A stretch of DNA of 64,000 nucleotides from Tragulus kanchil (taxonomy: Eukaryota > Chordata > Mammalia > Artiodactyla > Tragulidae). The notes beneath the pieces were generated by a model. That model had not been told where the DNA came from and searched no databases. It was given only the letters and a program-made list of their open reading frames with translations. Position numbers and translations under genes: made by a program. The stretch is taken from assembly GCA_022376925.1 (NCBI GenBank), contig JAIOJX010000031.1, positions 141,688,854-141,752,853 on the forward strand, written 5' to 3'. Positions 1-12,120 of the stretch are shown piece by piece (the stretch's first letter is position 1; the number at the start of each line of letters is the position of its first letter).

Positions 1-34
1 AAGAACACTGGAGTGGGTTGCCATTTTTTTCTCT
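1..34 (-). repeat. Bov-tA SINE fragment (window edge)
   Basis: The first bases match the interior of a minus-strand Bov-tA SINE (the 'actggagtgggttgccatt' segment), which is cut by the window start. The other end decays after about 34 bp. Confidence 0.6.
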
Positions 35-394
35 AAGAATGCATATGACAGTTGTCCAATGCTGACTCCATTGATTTAACTTTTCCTGTTTTCCGTTTAA
101 ACTATCTGTTCTTTCACCCCAACTTCCCCTGCAATTTACTCAATTTACCTCCACTGTATCTGCCATTGATTTCAACCTACTTCTAATTTGTTGAATAGAA
201 TTTAATTTCCAAAGTCTTCCATTACAGGAGGTTGGTCCAGTTTGTGTTACTTTGAGTTCTAAAAATTCCATTATGAGGTTCTTTCATTTCAGATGATAGA
301 AACAAACCTCCATTAACTTGGGCAAAAAACAAAACAAAACAAAACAGGAATAGGTATGGGCTACTGGCTAGACTGAGAGCATTTCTGGTGATCT
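35..394. other. Unique sequence, no gene seen
   Basis: No coding region or recognised repeat is visible apart from a short (AAAAC)n run near 325-346. Confidence 0.5.
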
Positions 395-882
395 CAGTTG
401 TGACCTATCTTTCATAAAGGAAATCACACGATGGACAAACTCCATACACCTATCCCTGTGGACCTCTACTTAAGAATCAAACTCCTAGGAAAGACTCTTT
501 GGCCTTGATTAGCTTCTGTTCTCATCCTTGACCAAGACTGAGTAAGTTGCCTTACGCTGTCACACCTCTGCTCCCCCGCCCCCCCAAAAGATGGACACAA
601 TACCCAGAAGGAGAGGGGAAGTAATACTGAGCTGAGAAAAGCAAAAGAAGCCATGATGTCTGCCCTTGGTCTTGTACCATTTTATATAAAACTTAATCTG
701 AATGCATATGCCCTTTTTCTTCCTTCCCCTTTCTGTTTCCAATTTTGAAATTAGCATATACACATTCACCAGGATCTTTAAAAGCTCATAGAAGATTAGA
801 CATGCAAAAGACCAAGAGCTCAGCAAAGAAATTAAAATGCTATTGAGCACTGACTATACACTAGGCCCTCTTATATTTATAT

Positions 883-1070
883 CTGAAAGTGAAAGTGAAA
901 AGTGTTAGTCCTTCAGTCATGTCTGACTCTGTGAACTCATGAACTGTAGTCCCTGCAGAAATTCTCCAGGAAAGAATCTTGGAGTGGCTTGCCATTTCTT
1001 TCTCCAGAGCATCTTCTCAACCCAGGGACTGGATCGACTTTCCCACATCGCAGGCAGATTTTTTTGCCAC
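883..1070 (-). repeat. Bov-tA SINE (T1 copy A)
   Basis: Minus-strand ruminant tRNA-Glu-derived SINE. It begins with the 'gtgaaagtg' leader and has diverged 'gttagtc-cttcagtc', 'ctccagg' and 'cccagggact' blocks. It is old, with several mutations in the box B region. Confidence 0.85.
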
Positions 1071-1205
1071 TGAAAGTTCTGTCGTACAAGCTCTTATTTT
1101 CCTAATAAATTTCGTGAGTTTTAGAACCATGATGTACCACATTTCCCTCTTGAGAATTCTTCTATAACTCCAAACCTTTAAAGAACCTCTTGGGTTTGCT
1201 TTAGA

Positions 1206-1409
1206 TCAGTGATTCTCCACCGGGGCAACCTTGCCCTCTCCTCCCCCAAGGTCTACCAATATAGGTAGACTTTTTTGATCATTGCAGGGTGGGAGAGGGG
1301 AGAACCTGCTGGCATCTCATGAGTAGAGGCTAGAGATGTATCTACACGTCTTATAATGCACATGGTTGCCTCCTACAAGTGTCAGTAGTGTCAAAGCTGA
1401 GAAACCATG
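1206..1409 (+). mobile_element. MER20 hAT-Charlie fossil (T1 copy A)
   Basis: The sequence starts with 'cagtgattctccaccgggg' and ends with 'gctgagaaaccatg'. Between them lie the 'ggcatctcatgagtagaggc' and 'cttataatgcaca' blocks typical of MER20. This is a non-autonomous DNA transposon fossil with no coding capacity. The family name is from memory. Confidence 0.7.
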
Positions 1410-2002
1410 TTTTAACCTGAGGAGGCTGGCTCCAGTACAAACACCAAGCAAAGACAGAATTGATGAGTTTGTCAATATACTTTATTATTATTTATGTACT
1501 ATTATATAGATATACAGTTGTGACCTATCTTTCATAAAGGAAATCACACGATGGACAAACTCCATACACCTATCCCTGTGGACCTCTACTTAAGAATCAA
1601 ACTCCTAGGAAAGACTCTTTGGCCTTGATTAGCTTCTGTTCTCATCCTTGACCAAGACTGAGTAAGTTGCCTTACGCTGTCACACCTCTGCTCCCCCGCC
1701 CCCCCAAAAGATGGACACAATACCCAGAAGGAGAGGGGAAGTAATACTGAGCTGAGAAAAGCAAAAGAAGCCATGATGTCTGCCCTTGGTCTTGTACCAT
1801 TTTATATAAAACTTAATCTGAATGCATATGCCCTTTTTCTTCCTTCCCCTTTCTGTTTCCAATTTTGAAATTAGCATATACACATTCACCAGGATCTTTA
1901 AAAGCTCATAGAAGATTAGACATGCAAAAGACCAAGAGCTCAGCAAAGAAATTAAAATGCTATTGAGCACTGACTATACACTAGGCCCTCTTATATTTAT
2001 AT

Positions 2003-2190
2003 CTGAAAGTGAAAGTGAAAAGTGTTAGTCCTTCAGTCATGTCTGACTCTGTGAACTCATGAACTGTAGTCCCTGCAGAAATTCTCCAGGAAAGAATCTT
2101 GGAGTGGCTTGCCATTTCTTTCTCCAGAGCATCTTCTCAACCCAGGGACTGGATCGACTTTCCCACATCGCAGGCAGATTTTTTTGCCAC
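2003..2190 (-). repeat. Bov-tA SINE (T1 copy B)
   Basis: Duplicate of the SINE at 883-1070, displaced by 1120 bp. It is not an independent insertion. Confidence 0.85.
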
Positions 2191-2325
2191 TGAAAGTTCT
2201 GTCGTACAAGCTCTTATTTTCCTAATAAATTTCGTGAGTTTTAGAACCATGATGTACCACATTTCCCTCTTGAGAATTCTTCTATAACTCCAAACCTTTA
2301 AAGAACCTCTTGGGTTTGCTTTAGA

Positions 2326-2529
2326 TCAGTGATTCTCCACCGGGGCAACCTTGCCCTCTCCTCCCCCAAGGTCTACCAATATAGGTAGACTTTTTTGATC
2401 ATTGCAGGGTGGGAGAGGGGAGAACCTGCTGGCATCTCATGAGTAGAGGCTAGAGATGTATCTACACGTCTTATAATGCACATGGTTGCCTCCTACAAGT
2501 GTCAGTAGTGTCAAAGCTGAGAAACCATG
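2326..2529 (+). mobile_element. MER20 hAT-Charlie fossil (T1 copy B)
   Basis: Duplicate of the element at 1206-1409, displaced by 1120 bp. Confidence 0.7.
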
Positions 2530-2620
2530 TTTTAACCTGAGGAGGCTGGCTCCAGTACAAACACCAAGCAAAGACAGAATTGATGAGTTTGTCAATATAC
2601 TTTATTATTATTTATGTACT

Positions 2621-2680
2621 ATATATAATAGTATATAATATATAGTATATATATATTATAATATGCTATTATACTAATAG
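2621..2680. repeat. AT-rich microsatellite
   Basis: Irregular TA/TATAATA repeat immediately after T1 copy B. Its left part coincides with the point where the T1 copies stop matching. Confidence 0.9.
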
Positions 2681-3665
2681 ACTCCAGGTTTCTCGTACTG
2701 TCTTTGCTGACTGGAGTCTCTGTTGAAAATGACCCAGTGCCATCTGGCAGTCATTCTGGTGAGAATCTCTGCTGCTACTCAGTGATGGTCTATACTAGCC
2801 CTTGCTCCTCACACCTCTGTTGGGACCAGATCTGACTTGTTCTATTTTTTTAAATTTATTTATTTTTTTTAGTTCATTGATCTTACCATTTGACACATGG
2901 AAATACATCTAGAGTTTGCTTCTAGCTGACTCTTCAAAACCAGAAGAATTCTTCTCTGGAACCATTCTCAGGGTCCAAAACTACTACTGCCTTTCTAAGT
3001 AGGAGATGGACTCATAAGGGAGGTAAGAGAATAAAAAATGGGCCAGGGCAACCTCACAATGTGCTGAGGAGGCAGCGGCAGTAACTCTTGGAGTTCCAGG
3101 TCACTGTTCCTTTCCACTGATCTGAACAATCAAGGCTTGATGCTGCTAGTCAGCCCTCTGGCCTCTTGTTTTCCAGGAGGCCAGACATTCAGATTCCCCT
3201 CATTTAGTCTGTACATAGATAGGCACACAGTTGGTCAGTGAGACTGCTGACTCGTGAATGTACCAGGGAACTCTTGTTCTGACCAGTTAAAATCTCAGGC
3301 CCCTGGCATGAGAACTTCATAAAATGCTGTAGCTGAAATTCTGGAACTATGTCCTAAGGTCACCAATCAAGTACAAATGGAGATGCCTTTAATACATTCT
3401 TTAATGGGCCCGTATCCTTCACTCAATGCATTTTCATTGGCTTCTAATAGCTTTTGGTGAGCTCCCTTAGAGAAGCAGAGAAATAATTTTTCTTTTCATT
3501 CTTAACATGCTATCCAGTTTTGATTTCCATGAGAAATCAAATTAGGGAAATGGTAAACCAAAATTATAATTATGGCTAAAACATTTACATATTTTTAGTG
3601 ATGTTTAAGAATTTCATATTGACCGAAAGAAAACACTCTGTATATTTACTATAAAATGATACTTT
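2681..3665. other. Unique sequence, no gene seen
   Basis: About 1 kb with no convincing ORF, RNA gene or recognised repeat. There is a T-rich low-complexity patch near 2845-2872. Confidence 0.5.
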
Positions 3666-3680
3666 AAAAGAAGCAGATTC

Positions 3681-3950
3681 GGGCTTCCCTGGTGGTCCAG
3701 TGGGTAAAGAGTCCACCTTGCAGTGCAAGGGGCACCGGTTCGATCCCTGGCCTGGTAAGAGCCCACGTGCTGTGGAGCATCTGGACCAGTATGTCCAATT
3801 ACAAGCCGGTGCTCTGCAGTGCATGTGTCCAGAGCTGGTGCTCTGCAATGAAAGAGACCACTGCAATGGGAGGCCCACACAGACTGAAGAATAAAGATGG
3901 ATGAAAATAAATAAATAAAAAAGCAATAAAAGAGGCCAAAATTTTTTAAA
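3681..3950 (+). repeat. Composite CHR-like SINE with target-site duplication
   Basis: The tRNA-Glu-like head has an A box region (gcttccctggtggtccagtg) and a B box (GGTTCGATCCC). A CHR-like body follows, with the 'tgtccaattac' and 'agatggatgaaaa' blocks, then an A-rich tail. Perfect 15 bp target-site duplications (AAAAGAAGCAGATTC) lie at 3666-3680 and 3951-3965. It would have been moved by L1 or BovB machinery. Confidence 0.92.
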
Positions 3951-3965
3951 AAAAGAAGCAGATTC

Positions 3966-4619
3966 TCACTCTGGATGTTTTAAACTATAATAATTCTAGA
4001 ATGAGAGCAATGAGTTCTAGAAAACCAATGGAAACAATGGCCGATTCTCTTAATCTAAAAGATGATTGTTTTCTTTCACTAAAAAGGGTCATGGTCTTTT
4101 AAAAAATGGTAAAGGGGGAAGCATTTGTGGTCCTCAGCACCCCTGGAAAATGCTTTCACATATAATTGACTGTTGCTACAGTGATGGGATAGTTAATTCA
4201 AGAGTGTGTGTCCAGCCATTAGAATTAAACCATCATGTTGGCCAAGGCATGAATGATGAAAATTAAACCATGGTCAAAGCTCTTGTGGTTGGGCATCAGA
4301 ATGAGAAGTTGATTGGATGTCTTGGTCAAAATTAAAAAAAAAAAGAGCTTAAATTCTGAAATTAGACCACGCCAATGTTTTTTTCTTTGGCAAGAAAAAC
4401 TGAGAAATAATACACTTTTGAGGTAGAATGTCTTTGAAATTGAGAGGCAAGAAGATCACTGAGCCATTCTTTCCTTAACTCTGATACTTTCAGAAACAAC
4501 TTCCAGGTTTTACAGAGGGTCCCATGATTCTGAATACAAAAGGAGACCTCCTTTGCCCATTTCTCTTACCCACATGACTGTCTGTCAAAGCTGAGGCACC
4601 CCGTAAATTTCTATCACAT
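3966..4619. other. Unique sequence, no gene seen
   Basis: No gene or known repeat recognised. The 66-codon ORF at 4066-4266 has no recognisable domain. Confidence 0.5.
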
Positions 4620-5206
4620 GGGCTTCCCCATCAGTAACAGTAAATGGAATTTAGGGTCAGTTTATGGGGTGACATTGTTGTGGCTGACAAATTATTCATG
4701 CCAAAAACCTGTAGTGAATGCTGATGGAGTGCCATGTACATTCTCTGCAAAAGGAGCTAAAGGGTACTGAATTTAAATTGTTTAAAAGGTTTTGAGAGAG
4801 ATAGAGTATTATGTTTAGTTATTCAGCTATTTCAGCCATGTTGAGAGATTTAATGAATATGTCCACTAAATTTGGTTTTTAAAAGGCCTGTTCCATCAAA
4901 CGCTAACGATGCTGGACATAGATGTAGGAATCTGCCTAGTCCAAGGATAGCAGAACCTAAATCTGGATGACATGTAGAGATCATCTAGTAAAATCATACA
5001 TTTTCCAAATGGAACTAAGGATAAGAAAGAGGGAGTGACTTGACTAGAGTCATATGGGGGTTTGTGACAGAACTGGAGGTCTTCTAGTTTCCCAGTTTCA
5101 TATTTCTTCTGTGATAATAGTCTAAGAGAAACCACTCTGCCTCATCCATTTGTGCATGGGTAAAGGATTCTAAAATCATCATTCATCCATCTAAGACACA
5201 TGGTTC

Positions 5207-5553
5207 TGTTCAGTTACTAAGTCTTGTCTGACTCTTTGCGACTTATGGACTGCAAGATGCCAGGCTCCTCTGTCCTCCACTATCTCCCAGAGTTTCTTCA
5301 AATTCATATCTATTGAGTCAGTAATGCTATCTAACCTTCTCATCCTTTGCCATCCCCTTCTCCATTTGCCTTCCATTTATCTCAGAATCAGGGTCTTTCC
5401 CTTTGAGTTGGTTGTTTGTATCAGCTGGCCAAAGTATTGGAGTTTCAGCTTCAGCATCAGTCCTTCCAATGAATATTTGGGGTTGATTCCTTTAGGATTA
5501 ACTGGTTTGATCTCCTTGCTGTCCAAGGGACTATCAAGAGTCTTCTCTTGAAC
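5207..5553 (-). pseudogene. BovB LINE 3' ORF fragment (T2 copy A)
   Basis: Minus-strand translation gives BovB C-terminal blocks including 'SLEGLMLKLKLQYFGQL' and 'RRLDSITDS', split over two frames, so the ORF is broken. This is the part of the RTE-type ORF that lies after the reverse transcriptase domain. The 5' part is missing, as is usual for truncated copies. BovB entered ruminants by horizontal transfer (established knowledge). Confidence 0.9.
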
Positions 5554-6364
5554 TAACACATACCATTAAAAAATGTCCTTTTTGTGTCCAGACACTGGGT
5601 TCTTTGAAACTTTGAATGATGTTTTCACTGGAAACTTTATCTTAATCCCCAAGTACTGTTCATGATCTTCAATACTAACAACTTACTCTGTTGCTTTTTT
5701 GAACCAATCATTTAAAGACTTGTGTACAAGAACATTCAAAACTTGCTCTTGTAAAGCTACAAATGCTAAATCAACTGGGGCTTCCCCATCAGTAACAGTA
5801 AATGGAATTTAGGGTCAGTTTATGGGGTGACATTGTTGTGGCTGACAAATTATTCATGCCAAAAACCTGTAGTGAATGCTGATGGAGTGCCATGTACATT
5901 CTCTGCAAAAGGAGCTAAAGGGTACTGAATTTAAATTGTTTAAAAGGTTTTGAGAGAGATAGAGTATTATGTTTAGTTATTCAGCTATTTCAGCCATGTT
6001 GAGAGATTTAATGAATATGTCCACTAAATTTGGTTTTTAAAAGGCCTGTTCCATCAAACGCTAACGATGCTGGACATAGATGTAGGAATCTGCCTAGTCC
6101 AAGGATAGCAGAACCTAAATCTGGATGACATGTAGAGATCATCTAGTAAAATCATACATTTTCCAAATGGAACTAAGGATAAGAAAGAGGGAGTGACTTG
6201 ACTAGAGTCATATGGGGGTTTGTGACAGAACTGGAGGTCTTCTAGTTTCCCAGTTTCATATTTCTTCTGTGATAATAGTCTAAGAGAAACCACTCTGCCT
6301 CATCCATTTGTGCATGGGTAAAGGATTCTAAAATCATCATTCATCCATCTAAGACACATGGTTC

Positions 6365-6711
6365 TGTTCAGTTACTAAGTCTTGTCTGACTCTTTGCGAC
6401 TTATGGACTGCAAGATGCCAGGCTCCTCTGTCCTCCACTATCTCCCAGAGTTTCTTCAAATTCATATCTATTGAGTCAGTAATGCTATCTAACCTTCTCA
6501 TCCTTTGCCATCCCCTTCTCCATTTGCCTTCCATTTATCTCAGAATCAGGGTCTTTCCCTTTGAGTTGGTTGTTTGTATCAGCTGGCCAAAGTATTGGAG
6601 TTTCAGCTTCAGCATCAGTCCTTCCAATGAATATTTGGGGTTGATTCCTTTAGGATTAACTGGTTTGATCTCCTTGCTGTCCAAGGGACTATCAAGAGTC
6701 TTCTCTTGAAC
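6365..6711 (-). pseudogene. BovB LINE 3' ORF fragment (T2 copy B)
   Basis: Duplicate of 5207-5553, displaced by 1158 bp, with the same frame breaks. Confidence 0.9.
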
Positions 6712-6914
6712 TAACACATACCATTAAAAAATGTCCTTTTTGTGTCCAGACACTGGGTTCTTTGAAACTTTGAATGATGTTTTCACTGGAAACTTTATCT
6801 TAATCCCCAAGTACTGTTCATGATCTTCAATACTAACAACTTACTCTGTTGCTTTTTTGAACCAATCATTTAAAGACTTGTGTACAAGAACATTCAAAAC
6901 TTGCTCTTGTAAAG

Positions 6915-7770
6915 TCATAGCCCCAGGAAGAATGACTAAATCTGTTTTAAATATGTTTGCCCTCTTTCTTTATTGATTCTGTCAGGTGACCTCTCTCAGC
7001 ATCCCCAACCAGCTGGCTGAGGTCATTTCAGGCTTACTTGTTTTCCTGAAATAGTACTGTTTGTTCAAAATAAAGTATTTAAGAAGGCCTTTTTACAACA
7101 CAAGAACCTTCAAGTGGGCTTAAAATAAAATCCAACTCCCTCTCATTCAAGAAATAATTTGAGGGTAGTATAAGTTTGCCTCATATTCAAGTATCTACAA
7201 TCTGTAGCTATTTCTGATGGGATTTGGATTCTACCTCATAAAGGGGCTTAGCTGATCGCACAACGTCCTATTCACTTCTTCACCTCTGGATTTCTGGTCC
7301 TTTGAAACCTGTTCCTTACAGAGCACTGGACTTTGCCAATGTATACTCCTTGGGAGTAACATGTGGGTTCCAGCTAAAAGGCATGCACCTTGGTGTGTCC
7401 AGACCTCAGGAGGGCCTTGACTCGGCCTCCTGATCTGTTTCTATCAGACTCTGCAAGATGACTAATAGGCTTGGTCAGTTACGCGGGAAGCTTGGGAAGT
7501 GAGAGAAGCATGACTCTGTTTGCCATAAAAATTAATTTTCTTCAGGACACCAAAAGATAAAGGTCATTCAAGGCCAGCATCATCATTCCTGGGCTCATTG
7601 CTACTGACCTGAACCCCTCAATGAAGGACATTCTCAGAGTCATGCATTTAGAAGGAAAGCTCATCTGCGTGGTCGAAGCCCCACACACCTCCTACACCAG
7701 CAGTGGTGCTGGTTGTTCTTCACGGAGCCCTACAATGTCAAGGCTGGAAGGACATTCTTTCAGAACCAAG
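6915..7770. other. Unique sequence, no gene seen
   Basis: No recognised repeat, exon or RNA. A 73-codon ORF at 7621-7842 runs from here into the L1 fragment and has no recognisable domain. Confidence 0.5.
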
Positions 7771-8024
7771 GGGGTGGTGGTGCGGGGGATACATTGGGAG
7801 TTTGGATTAGCAGATTCAAGCTATTACATAAAGAATGGATAAACAGCAAGGTCCTACTGCGTAGCCTGGGGAATTATATTTAGTATCCTGTAATAAACCA
7901 TAATGTAAAAGACTATGAATAAAAATTTATATATTTATGTCTGTATCTGAATCAGTTAGTTGTATGCCAGAAACTAACACAACGTTGTCAATGAACTATA
8001 TTACAATCAAACAAACAAACAAAA
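7771..8024 (+). mobile_element. L1 3' UTR end (artiodactyl L1)
   Basis: Plus-strand L1 3' end. Blocks like 'ttgggagtttggattagcag', 'aaggtcctactg' and 'gccagaaactaacacaacg' lead into an A-rich (CAAA)n tail at 8010-8034. It is a short 5'-truncated copy without ORF. Confidence 0.8.
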
Positions 8025-8327
8025 AAATACACAAAAGATCCCTCTATTTCATTCACATGAAAATGTGATTGGGCCCAAAGACATGGGTGTATCTCTCCAT
8101 GTTTGTATCCAAATGTGGCTGAGAAATGCACATTTTGATAAACTGGATCATCTGGCTTGAAAATATATATTGAAAGTAAGAGTAGCAATGGAACTGTCAA
8201 CTCTGCCCTATGTTCAGGATTTCCTGTTTCTTGACCCCTTTTGTTCTCTTCCCATCTCTGTCTTATGCCCAGCCATTGTTCTTGCTTTTAGAAAAGATCA
8301 AATGAAGACATAGGCTTTGCCTGGATT

Positions 8328-8333
8328 AAAAAA

Positions 8334-8367
<34 letters not shown>

Positions 8368-8372
8368 TATAA
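8328..8372. repeat. (A)n(TA)n microsatellite
   Basis: A run of about 24 A followed by about nine TA units. It may be the tail of a decayed retroelement, though none could be recognised upstream. Confidence 0.95.
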
Positions 8373-8613
8373 ACAAGACTCACAGAGATGTGATACATGT
8401 CTTTCAGCACTTAGGAACCTGTAAATTGGAAGAGATGTAGGCTTAGTCTGACCACAGAGATAAAAACTGAAGCTATTAGAGATTGGGAGGGCACAGAACT
8501 GTTCTAGAAGGGCTTTCCATTTCCAAAAGAAATAATGGTGTGTGTGGTGAATGGAATACACTTCTTGTTTCTGAAAACGCTAAAATATGACCTTGGTGAT
8601 CAATCATTAATGT

Positions 8614-8830
8614 ATTAGTTAGCCATGTATTTGGAGGCCTACTGTTCCTGGTTCTGTTACAGGATCTGGGGAAACAGCTGTGAATGAGAGTGGCAAGGTG
8701 CCCACTCTCATGGAGCTTCCCTTTTAGTGGGGTGGAGATGCAGACCATAAACAAGGGCACCAAAGTATCTTAAAAATTAGAGATTGTGATACCTGCTAGG
8801 AAAGACATAGGCTGCTATGGTGGAGAATGA
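8614..8830 (+). repeat. Ancient mammalian interspersed repeat, family not assigned
   Basis: The 'ggatctggggaaacagctgtgaatga', 'ctcatggagcttccc' and 'agaccataaacaa' blocks recur widely in mammalian genomes. I cannot name the family with certainty. Non-coding. Confidence 0.5.
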
Positions 8831-9330
8831 ACGGGGGCCCTCCCTCCATCATTTCCAGGATGATTTAGATGGAAATTGGACATCTCTTTGGATATTGGTT
8901 TCTTTAACATTCTGGGAAAGTGATTCTATGACTCCGCAGTGATTGCTTTGCTGCCAAAGAATTCAAGATAATCCAGGATGTTTTGGGTTCAGTTACCTGG
9001 AAACCAGTGGAACGCAATACAGGGCTCAAAAAATCAACTCTTGACCCAGCAGGGCTAACCTGAAATCAGCACAAATCCTGTTTGCTGTTGCTTTTTAGTC
9101 CAATGTGGACTTTACCGTTTGGGGCCAAAGGTCATTGTGTTGATTTCTCTGGCTGAAAGACTTAGATGAGAAAAATTAGCCTGATGTCTGGATTTTTTAA
9201 AAAAGTCATCTTCCGGGTTCTGTCCCCCACTGAGGCTCTCCACCCGATGCTGGAGGGGCAGAGATGACGACAGTCATCCTATACATCTTCTCTATGTGAT
9301 CCCTGAGGGCCCTTTTAGACAAATGATTTC

Positions 9331-9544
9331 TTTATGTATTTCTTTTTGGTGGTGCTGGGTCATTGTTGCTGCACGTGGGCTTTCTCTAGTTGTGGTAATC
9401 AAGGGCTACTCTTCCTTGTGAGGCATGAGCCTCTCATTGAAGTGTGGTGGCTTCTTTTCTTGTGGAGCACGGGCTCTAGGTGTACGGGCTTCAGTAGTTG
9501 CAGTACATGGCGGGGTTAGCTGCTTGGTGACACGTGGAATCTTC
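9331..9544 (-). repeat. CHR-type SINE (T3 copy A)
   Basis: Minus-strand SINE body with 'gggctttctctagttg', 'ggctactcttcc' and 'ggagcacgggctctagg' blocks. The tRNA-like head is missing at the right end. A (GTT)n run follows at 9568-9588. Confidence 0.8.
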
Positions 9545-9920
9545 TACTACTAGAAGATCCTGTTTTTTGTTGTTGTTGTTTTTTTTAAAGCCAATATTTA
9601 AAATTAGGATGTTGGGATACTTTACTTAAAATTCCAGACTTTTGGTTTTTCTTGCAAAAGTTGAAGATCTGTCAAGAAATGCCCACATTTCCACGTAGAG
9701 CCATCAGCTGGAGACATAGAGTAGTAGCCTTCTTAGACAAGTTGTGGGTTCTTGGCTCACCTTGGTTACTTTTCAGCCCAGCTCACGTGTTTCTGAGGCC
9801 CCCTTGGCTTGCACTGAGTTGGTGATATCAGAGGCACTCCATAGGGAGTTGCCCACACACAGAAGTCCTAGAATAATCATTTCATTGAGTGAAATCCAAA
9901 GCAGTTAAAGAACAGATTTT

Positions 9921-10130
9921 CAGGACTTTCCTGGTTGCTCAGTGGTTAGGACGCTGGCTCCCAGTGCAAGGGGCTAGGGTTCAATCCTCGGCCAAGGAAC
10001 TAGATCCTATGTGCCACAACCAATGGTTCACATGCTGTAGCTAAGACCCAGTTGAGCCAAATAAATTAATAAATAAATAAGAGATAAAACATTAAAATAA
10101 AATTCTTTTTAAAAAAGAGAATATTAAAAA
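9921..10130 (+). repeat. CHR-type SINE with target-site duplication (T3 copy A)
   Basis: The tRNA-like head (ggactttcctggttgctcag, with box B 'ggttcaatcc') is followed by a short body and an A-rich tail. The 14 bp direct repeats AAAGAACAGATTTT lie at 9907-9920 and 10131-10144. Confidence 0.88.
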
Positions 10131-10484
10131 AAAGAACAGATTTTGATGTGGGAAGAATTATTTTCTTTCTTAAAAACATTAAAAATAAGTCAAGAAAGGA
10201 ATGCAGGGCTAACCTGAAATCAGCACAAATCCTGTTTGCTGTTGCTTTTTAGTCCAATGTGGACTTTACCGTTTGGGGCCAAAGGTCATTGTGTTGATTT
10301 CTCTGGCTGAAAGACTTAGATGAGAAAAATTAGCCTGATGTCTGGATTTTTTAAAAAAGTCATCTTCCGGGTTCTGTCCCCCACTGAGGCTCTCCACCCG
10401 ATGCTGGAGGGGCAGAGATGACGACAGTCATCCTATACATCTTCTCTATGTGATCCCTGAGGGCCCTTTTAGACAAATGATTTC

Positions 10485-10698
10485 TTTATGTATTTCTTTT
10501 TGGTGGTGCTGGGTCATTGTTGCTGCACGTGGGCTTTCTCTAGTTGTGGTAATCAAGGGCTACTCTTCCTTGTGAGGCATGAGCCTCTCATTGAAGTGTG
10601 GTGGCTTCTTTTCTTGTGGAGCACGGGCTCTAGGTGTACGGGCTTCAGTAGTTGCAGTACATGGCGGGGTTAGCTGCTTGGTGACACGTGGAATTTTC
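10485..10698 (-). repeat. CHR-type SINE (T3 copy B)
   Basis: Duplicate of 9331-9544. Confidence 0.8.
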
Positions 10699-11075
10699 TA
10701 CTACTAGAAGATCCTGTTTTTTGTTGTTGTTGTTTTTTTTAAAGCCAATATTTAAAATTAGGATGTTGGGATACTTTACTTAAAATTCCAGACTTTTGGT
10801 TTTTCTTGCAAAAGTTGAAGATCTGTCAAGAAATGCCCACATTTCCACGTAGAGCCATCAGCTGGAGACATAGAGTAGTAGCCTTCTTAGACAAGTTGTG
10901 GGTTCTTCGGCTCACCTTGGTTACTTTTCAGCCCAGCTCACGTGTTTCTGAGGCCCCCTTGGCTTGCACTGAGTTGGTGATATCAGAGGCACTCCATAGG
11001 GAGTTGCCCACACACAGAAGTCCTAGAATAATCATTTCATTGAGTGAAATCCAAAGCAGTTAAAGAACAGATTTT

Positions 11076-11285
11076 CAGGACTTTCCTGGTTGCTCAGTGG
11101 TTAGGACGCTGGCTCCCAGTGCAAGGGGCTAGGGTTCAATCCTCGGCCAAGGAACTAGATCCTATGTGCCACAACCAATGGTTCACATGCTGTAGCTAAG
11201 ACCCAGTTGAGCCAAATAAATTAATAAATAAATAAGAGATAAAACATTAAAATAAAATTCTTTTTAAAAAAGAGAATATTAAAAA
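11076..11285 (+). repeat. CHR-type SINE (T3 copy B)
   Basis: Duplicate of 9921-10130, including both target-site repeats. Its 3' part (from 11122) is repeated a third time at 12221-12384. Confidence 0.88.
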
Positions 11286-11644
11286 AAAGAACAGATTTTG
11301 ATGTGGGAAGAATTATTTTCTTTCTTAAAAACATTAAAAATAAGTCAAGAAAGGAATAGAAAAAAATTCTGTGTTGGTCAGATCTGTCTAAATTTTGTTA
11401 ACAATCTTGAAAAAATTCTTCTAAATAAAAATATCTGAATGCCTTGTCTTAATCATTATCTTTATGATTTACACTTAACACGTAATCTGGAAATCCAAGA
11501 ACAATCTTAATTCCTTTGTCAGTGTTCTCCAGGGTGCTGAGGTCATAAGGATATGAAACTCTCCAAATGTCTTCTCAGGTGCTGGAAGGAGGAGATCCTC
11601 TATACTTGAGAAAATGTGATTCTTTGTACACAGAGGGTGCGTAC

Positions 11645-11868
11645 ATGCATGCTAAGTCATTTCAGTCAAATCTGACTCAATGAGACTCTATGGACTGTAG
11701 CCCGCCAGGCTTCTCTGTTCATGGTATTCTCCAGGCAAGAATCCTGGCGTGGGATTGCCATGTCCTTCTCCAGGGAATCTTCCCAACCCAGAGATTGAAT
11801 CCACATGTTTTCTGTCTCCTGCACTGGCAGGCAAATTCTCTAACACTAATGCCACCTGGAAGCCCACA
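11645..11868 (-). repeat. Bov-tA SINE (T4 copy A)
   Basis: Minus-strand Bov-tA with 'ctatggactgtagcccgcca', 'ttctccaggcaagaatcctgg' and 'ccaacccagagattgaatcc' blocks. Confidence 0.88.
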
Positions 11869-12120
11869 CAGAGGTTACCCTCAGACGTTGGACTTTTGTC
11901 CTTTCACTTTGGGAACTGAAATTGAGAAGATGGCTGTTGGTAGGTCCCAGTGCCTCTCTGATAAAGAGTGAGTTGCTTAGGAGGCAAAGTGTGATTCCCA
12001 AAGACTGAATCCCATTGGGATTAATAACAACAGCAGTGATAATGATACAAAATAATTTTTAAAAAGCAGTTGCATTTCTTGAGCAATTTACCAAGACTTA
12101 GATGTTCTGAGAGAGCTCTG

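Larger units (their letters stand above)
395..2620. repeat. Tandem duplication T1, unit about 1.12 kb
   Basis: Copy A is 395-1500 and copy B is 1515-2620, offset 1120 bp, with no difference noticed between them. They are separated by 14 bp of A/T filler (1501-1514). Copy B runs on into an AT-rich microsatellite. Each copy carries one Bov-tA SINE and one MER20. It is probably a failed contig-end merge, because 16 more duplications of the same size follow. Confidence 0.95.
4620..6914. repeat. Tandem duplication T2, unit about 1.14 kb
   Basis: Copy A is 4620-5756 and copy B is 5778-6914, offset 1158 bp. There is 21 bp of filler (5757-5777), and I noticed no differences. Each copy carries one BovB fragment and otherwise unique sequence. 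Confidence 0.95.
9049..11357. repeat. Tandem duplication T3, unit about 1.15 kb
   Basis: Copy A is 9049-10202 and copy B is 10203-11357, offset 1154-1155 bp, joined without filler or microhomology. Differences are a C/T in 'ggaatc/tttct' and one extra C near 10908. The last 235 bp of copy B is also the start of T4, so that segment occurs three times. Confidence 0.95.

Noticed and set aside
3681..3950. tRNA gene suggested by A box and B box
   Set aside because: The tRNA-like part is the head of a SINE with a CHR-like body, A-rich tail and target-site duplication. No intact cloverleaf with anticodon arm is supported. The same holds for the other SINE heads.
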